DNA from: CAYPIE01 sp964410665
Lineage (GTDB): Bacteria > Planctomycetota > Planctomycetia > Gemmatales > Gemmataceae
Direction of reading: 5' to 3'
Length of the DNA stretch: 24,163 nucleotides
Assembly (NCBI GenBank): GCA_964410665.1
Contig: CAYPIE010000089.1
Span: 1-24,163 of the forward strand
Positions 18,001 through 24,163 of this stretch are shown piece after piece. Position numbers and translations under genes: made by a program. Each line of letters opens with the position of its first letter. The first letter of the stretch is position 1. Under the pieces are notes generated by a model. The model made no database searches, had not been told where the DNA came from, and saw nothing but the letters and a program-made list of their open reading frames with translations.

Positions 18001-20620
18001 CTTCGACTTCGTACTCGCCTCGGAGGGCCTGGGCGATTGGGCTGTTAGCGGCTAGGGTGATCGGGTCGCCGACGAGGATCGGGGCGCCGGCGAGCCCAGC
18101 GCTGGTTTCGGCGAAGCGGTACTGGGCCTGGACGGTGATCGCTTGCGGATCACTCAGGTCGACCTTGAAGCCTAGCTCGAGGATATTGTTATTCACCGTG
18201 TCGGCCAACAGGTCAGCGATGTTCCTCTCCGCCTGGTCGCTCAGGACGACATCGCCCTCCTCGTGGACCACTTGCAGCTTCTCGCCGGTATCGTCAGCCC
18301 CGATCACGAACTTGATGTAGTTGGACTGATCCCCGGTGCCCAGGGCGATGCCGGTGGACCCGAAGGATTCGAAAGTGCTCGCGTCGGGTAACAGGTTGAA
18401 GATGGGCACCGCGATGGTGAAGTCCTGGACGTTGGCCGCGGGCAGGAAGCCGGTCTGGATAGCATCCTTCTGGGAGTTCTCGGATCCGAGAGCGTCACCC
18501 TCGGTAACACTCTTGATTTGGAAGATGCCCGGGGCGCCGCCGCGGATGGTGTTGTCCAGGTCGATCAGCGGGGTATCGTCGAGCTGGTCGTTGATCTCGT
18601 CGACTCCGTTGACCATCCAGCCGGTCAGGCCGATGCCGTCCTCACCACCGACGCCAGAGCCGTCATTGCCGCCGGGATAGTTGTTGCCGCCGGGGTTAAA
18701 GTCCCAGAACAGGGTTTCGCCGCCGACCAGAAGGGTGTTGGTGCCGTTGTTGGGGTCGAACTGGAGCGGGTCGTTGATGTCCAGGATGCCGTCGTTGTCG
18801 GCGTCGTCGTCAGGAGTCGGCGGCGTGCCTGGCTCCAGAACAACAATCTCGCCCTGGGCTCTTTTCAGAACGAACATGGTGCCGGCGCCGACGCCGTTGC
18901 TGCCGGGAATGCCTTGGTTACCGAGGGCAGTGATGTCAAGAGTCTGGCCACCGACGTCGATCGCCTTGGCGTCGGTGACGCTAGTACCGGTCTGGGTACC
19001 ATCGGTGGTGATCTCGAACAGGGTAACGTCGCCGTTGAACGAGACAACCGCGAGGTACTCGGTGTTCGGGCCACCGTCCCCAATCCCGTCAGCGGTGTAC
19101 TCGGTCAGACCGTTGGAGGAGCTGTTAATACTATACAAAGAACCATCGGGACCCTTTTGGAAAGTGGCGGACTTGTTCGGGGCGGGTGCGATCCAGACAC
19201 CTTCCTGAGGGTTGACGTTGCCACCTGTGATGGAGTCCCAGTCAGCTGGGAGGTCGTCGAGTAAGGTCGGAGTGTCGTTGTCGGCCGTGAGCTGGGTGGT
19301 GAAGCCGATCGGAGTGCCTTGGTCGGTGGTGTTAACCGCGGCGTACAGCTCGGAAGCCGCACCCGAGGCTCGGGTCGGGTGAGCGTGCCCGGCGTAGAAC
19401 CCATCGGTCACCAAGTGCAGGTTATCAAATGCCGAGTCGCTGTTGGTCGGGTCAGTATCGGTGTTGGCAGGGTTGTCCGCGAGCTTCTCATCGGAAGGCC
19501 GGTTGGTCGCAACCTGAGCTGAGTCGGTGACGTAGTCGTTGTTGACGTCGATGGGCTCGTCGCCCCAGCCGTTGTTGGGACCGTTGTCGAAGGTGTAGAT
19601 GTTGCCGGCTTCCGTGATGACTACGTCGTAGTGGTTGCGGTAGCCGGTCGAGTAGATCTGAACCGGGCCGTCGGGGTCGTACTTGGCCTGGTTACGGCCG
19701 TCGTTGCCGCCGAAGGTGTCGGCGGCCTCGGCGTTGGTCTCGCCGGTGACCCCTGGGACAATGTCTCTGCCCTGGCCGTCGTTCTCCCGGGTGGGGTCGT
19801 CGAGGGTCGGCAGTGCGTAGACGTAGGGGTCGACGTAATCGGTGCCGCCCTTGAGCCCGCCGTTGTTGAGCAGGTCTTGTTCGATCTGCTCGAGCTGAGT
19901 CAGGTCGATGCGGAGGATGGCGGCGGAATAGTAGTACTCTGGTAGGTAGGCAAAGTTGTTCGAGGGGGCGCCCTTGTTGGCGTGGCCGCCAGAAGCGACG
20001 TACATGATCTGGCGTTGTTGGCCGTCGACAAACTCGGTGCGGATGTCGAAGCCGTTGGTCGAGTGGTTCTCTTCGGAACGCGGCAGACCGATGACTAGGT
20101 CGACCTTCTCCCAGCCGGTGTCGGTTTGGGTGAGGCGGCTGATGATCCCGGAGTTGGTATCCAGGTTGTTGTCGTTCCCGCCGCCGCCAGCGCCAATGCG
20201 CGGGTCGCTCGAGGTGACATAGAGGATTGGATCTTCGGCAGTGCCGGCAACGGAGATCCCGGTGACCTGGCGGTTGTTCACACTCTGGTTGAGGCTGCCG
20301 TCGTCGTTGTGGTTGGGGATGCCCTGGATCAGGTCGATCTCGTCGATGTTGGAAGCCTGCCAGGTATCACTGTCGTTGGTGACGTCGGCGACCTTGATCA
20401 AGCCGTTCTGCTGGGAGACGTAGAGACGGCCGTCGGGTCCGAACTGGAGTGAGGTGGCATTGCTGGCACCGAAGCCCTCGAGCGGGATCTGGTCGAAGGT
20501 TTGGGTGATCGAGGGTACGGTGCGGTCCTCGAGGAACTCGACGTGAGGGTGGAACGCGTTCGTGGGTTTGCGAGTCTTGTTGGAACGCTTACGTGGAGTG
20601 TGGGGGTCATGGGAAAGCAT
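9100..20620 (-). CDS. Giant secreted multidomain protein: propeller, malectin, Calx-beta, RTX
   Basis: About 3,840 codons, read through one 100-N gap. I chose ATG 20620 (MLSHDPHTPRKR) because the longer frame begins at a TTG; GGAG lies 11 bases upstream. Domains in order, approximate residues: basic leader with VEFLEDRTVPS (27-37), an export-associated planctomycete motif; glucose/sorbosone-dehydrogenase-like propeller (40-590) with NHSTNG (H186) and GYRNHYD (R328); a DADNDGILDINDP calcium-type motif; lectin-like region (630-900); cadherin-like (910-1010); malectin-like domains at 1012-1192, 1322-1503, 2110-2281 and 3092-3245; a pre-peptidase-like region (1510-1672); an unnamed domain at 1673-1973 and 2402-2740; Calx-beta units between them and after 2743; a conserved linker; then the RTX array and an acidic DDFLL end typical of type I secretion. 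It is probably a calcium-stabilised cell-surface or matrix protein that binds carbohydrate. Enzyme activity of the propeller is unproven. The frame change at the gap reflects the arbitrary N length. Confidence 0.88.
9330..9940 (-). repeat. RTX calcium-binding repeat array of the first giant protein
   Basis: About two dozen nonapeptides of the GGxGxDxLx type fold as a calcium-bound beta-roll. Many alternate with a variant rung in which S-Q, S-N or H-N replaces the central glycine, for example GGSQNDLLQGDSGNDTL, giving an 18-residue period. The array ends in WGSDVFVFG and DFGKGNDKIDL, the usual cap of serralysin-type type I secretion substrates. Confidence 0.9.
10359..10458. other. Assembly gap (100 N) inside a Calx-beta repeat
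   Basis: The 55 bases before the gap (10304-10358) are identical to 10548-10602, and the 55 after it (10459-10513) are identical to 10798-10852. One base further out, both matches fail. The missing piece is therefore best modelled on 10603-10797, which is 195 bases or 65 codons, or that plus whole repeat units. This restores the reading frame into the C-terminal part. Confidence 0.85.
10531..10707 (-). repeat. Near-identical Calx-beta repeat, copy 1
   Basis: About 177 bases match 11671-11847 with only about three differences by eye. They encode the stretch from PTSLTILDGETEASF to GGTTSADVTIQDND of a Calx-beta unit. A third copy appears to be hidden in the assembly gap. Such low divergence against otherwise well-diverged repeats indicates recent internal duplication or gene conversion. 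Confidence 0.85.
11671..11847 (-). repeat. Near-identical Calx-beta repeat, copy 2
   Basis: This is the partner of the repeat at 10531-10707, at a fixed offset of 1,140 bases with no insertions or deletions. The 55-mer that borders the first assembly gap also occurs here, at 11688-11742. Confidence 0.85.
12400..13415 (-). repeat. Unnamed ~300-residue domain, second copy
   Basis: This region lies between two Calx-beta units. Shared with the first copy are a TFG..S.....N start, a segment like SVTFDIGTAIL, LNFNDFVANGTFVFGVDVDP, and AVSGGEIAGTTVTITF, followed by a beta-rich half with VTVTGAPAGSTVELYLIDASG. I cannot name the family; its position suggests an extracellular beta-sandwich pair. Confidence 0.6.
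14700..15600 (-). repeat. Unnamed ~300-residue domain, first copy
   Basis: The hallmarks are STFGNGSFVLENTG, VINLGNSILPKIVFDP, LTFNDFNMGESFAFSVDIDP and SVSGAELIGSNVTVTF, then VKVTGTPGQAVQLVVMEASG. The same order of blocks recurs in the second copy. From memory, similar segments accompany malectin domains in some haloarchaeal exoproteins; I cannot verify this here. Confidence 0.6.
18850..20500 (-). other. Sugar-dehydrogenase-like beta-propeller domain
   Basis: The N-terminal ~550 residues of the first giant protein resemble soluble quinoprotein glucose/sorbosone dehydrogenases. They show LQFGPDGRLYVSQQNG, YVASGGHANKGAPSNN, YSTGYRNHYDVVI and YTFDNGPNNGWGDEP, as expected for propeller blades and the catalytic face. 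H186 (NHSTNG) is a candidate for the catalytic base. Planctomycetes often fuse this fold to surface modules. It may be an active dehydrogenase needing PQQ and calcium, or only a binding scaffold. Confidence 0.7.
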
Positions 20621-21394
20621 CAGCAAAGCAACTCCATCAGAGAATACTGGAACGGGATGATGCAATCATCAAAATTCTGCTTCTAGATACAGAAAGTTCT
20701 CAGGCAGACCCACGGTAGGAGTTCCGAATGCACGGACAACCTACCAACACCGTTCCTGCTCCCAAGGGTGCGAGCGGCGGGATTCTGCTTTAAACCATTA
20801 TTTTTCATCGGGGGTGATATCTACCTTAACGCAGGCCCCAGAAAAACCAAGATGAAATTCGCTATTTTCAAAATATTCAGTATCGTGAGCTCTAGAATGT
20901 ATTCCCCATTCTCTTCCCTTGCTTCTGCGCTATCCGGGCACCTCCAAGACGATGAGGCAATCCATCCGCTCACTTCTTCCCAGAATAATCGCGGATGTGC
21001 TGAACCGCACCCTTTGGGCAAATGTTCAGAAAATCCCTTACATGCCCCCACGTCGGCAAGCCCCCAGGGAAACTGGTAAAAACAGGTGAAAGATAAGACG
21101 AGATCTCGATTTGAAACATCACTAGAAAGTATAAATATCTAACAGTTCGCCCCTGATCGACCCTGCAATCAGAGAACCGCGCGATCCATCGGCAACTGCA
21201 CACACGCGTGAGACGAAAACGCTGCGGTCACTGAGGAACTCTGGATTTGCAGATGAATTTCTACTCCATTTACGATTTGACCGTACCGATGCCGAAGCGA
21301 GAAGATTCTTATTATGAAAAAATGCGAATTTGCAAGCACCATCCTTGACGGTCAAAGCTCCGCATGACGCGGCGGGTACCGCGTCATGCCGGGC
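20621..21394. promoter_or_regulatory. Upstream region of the first giant gene, otherwise no gene seen
   Basis: This 774-base stretch is noticeably AT-richer than the flanking genes and contains no convincing coding frame. It must hold the promoter of the minus-strand giant gene. A 15-base palindrome, GATGAT-gca-ATCATC (20656-20670), lies 36-50 bases upstream of the chosen start and could be an operator. No tRNA, rRNA or insertion-sequence end was recognised. Short open frames here resemble nothing I know. Confidence 0.4.
21362..21389. repeat. Perfect 10-bp inverted repeat beside the AACS remnant
   Basis: GCATGACGCG (21362-21371) and CGCGTCATGC (21380-21389) are perfect complements around an 8-base loop. 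The element ends five bases before the similarity to aacS begins, so it marks the left border of the duplicated segment. It may be a terminator-like hairpin or part of the duplication junction. Confidence 0.6.
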
Positions 21395-21510
21395 AAAAGC
21401 GGCGAGCTGCTTGAACTTGCGGCCCGCGAGGTCATTTATGGACGACCGGTCCACAACGCACATGCCCGGGCGAACCCCGAGTCGCTTACGTACTCGCTCA
21501 CCGTCCCTAG
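21395..21510 (+). pseudogene. Decayed 3' fragment of acetoacetyl-CoA synthetase
   Basis: Positions 21395-21490 align without gaps to 8862-8957 of aacS at roughly 90% identity by eye. Read in the aacS frame it gives KSGELLELAAREVIYGRP and then VHNAHARANPESLTY, against KSGKMVELAVREVIHGRP and VHNAHALANPESLAY in the intact gene. The catalytic lysine of SGK has become E. After that, 23 bases present in aacS, including its stop, are missing, and similarity resumes at 21511 in the hairpin region. Nothing upstream of codon 607 remains. It has no start and cannot be functional. Confidence 0.85.
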
Positions 21511-21521
21511 CCATCAACAAA

Positions 21522-21565
21522 CGGGGGTAGCATGACCTTGCTGGGCGTCGGCCATGCTACCCCCG
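21522..21565. terminator. Convergent-gene hairpin 1 (copy B)
   Basis: CGGGGGTAGCATG (21522-21534) pairs perfectly over 13 bp with CATGCTACCCCCG (21553-21565). The surrounding 55 bases (21511-21565) match 9001-9055 with a single difference. That difference turns the mismatch of copy A into a G-C pair. It lies downstream of the second giant gene. Confidence 0.6.
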
Positions 21566-21570
21566 CGGAA

Positions 21571-21596
21571 TGTAACGCTCCGGTTGGAGCGTTACA
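21571..21596. terminator. Convergent-gene hairpin 2 (copy B)
   Basis: TGTAACGCTCC (21571-21581) pairs perfectly over 11 bp with GGAGCGTTACA (21586-21596) around a 4-base loop. It ends 13 bases from the stop of the second giant gene. It is the counterpart of 9063-9081 with changed but still complementary outer bases. Confidence 0.65.
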
Positions 21597-21609
21597 AGTT
21601 CACAATGAA

Positions 21610-24163
<2,554 letters not shown>

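Noticed and set aside
20621..20665. TTG start adding 15 residues to the giant protein
   Set aside because: The ATG at 20620 gives the short basic leader expected before LEDRTVPS in planctomycete proteins; the TTG extension has no supporting ribosome site.
20768..21203. Several short open frames upstream of the first giant gene
   Set aside because: No ribosome sites, no recognisable domains, and mutual overlap on both strands in an AT-richer non-coding stretch.

Overview
The window most likely comes from a planctomycete (Planctomycetota). The evidence is an N-terminal motif LEDRTVPS on a giant exported protein, very large Calx-beta/malectin/RTX proteins, high GC, and short hairpin-forming elements at gene ends. 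This placement is an inference from protein style; no rRNA is present.

Left part (1-1674): a block of short tandem repeats, then two minus-strand genes, a SAM-dependent methyltransferase (160-912) and an Lrp/AsnC regulator (993-1502). The regulator is divergent from the operon to its right across a 172-bp intergenic region that holds candidate operators.

Catabolic operon (1675-8990, plus strand): six closely packed genes. They are a probable haem-oxygenase-like diiron oxidase (HDO), 4-hydroxyphenylpyruvate dioxygenase, homogentisate 1,2-dioxygenase, an unrecognised 271-residue protein, fumarylacetoacetase and acetoacetyl-CoA synthetase. Together they take 4-hydroxyphenylpyruvate through homogentisate to fumarate and acetoacetate, and activate acetoacetate to its CoA ester. 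The one step with no recognisable enzyme is maleylacetoacetate isomerisation, and an unassigned protein sits exactly between the flanking enzymes. The role of the HDO protein is also open.

Right part (9100-24163, minus strand): two paralogous giant secreted proteins. The first (9100-20620, about 3,840 codons across one assembly gap) joins a sugar-dehydrogenase-like propeller, a lectin-like region, four malectin-like domains, many Calx-beta repeats, a twice-used unnamed domain and a C-terminal RTX array. Only the C-terminal part of the second (21610 to beyond the right edge) is in the window.

The segment before the second giant gene carries a decayed copy of the last ~33 codons of acetoacetyl-CoA synthetase, followed by a copy of the same convergent hairpins. 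The second adhesin locus therefore looks like a ~12.5-kb tandem duplication of [AACS 3' end - hairpins - giant gene]. The hairpin stems have stayed paired although their sequence changed. Both 100-N gaps are bounded by exact 55-base repeats, which points to k-mer-limited assembly breaks and not to real frameshifts.
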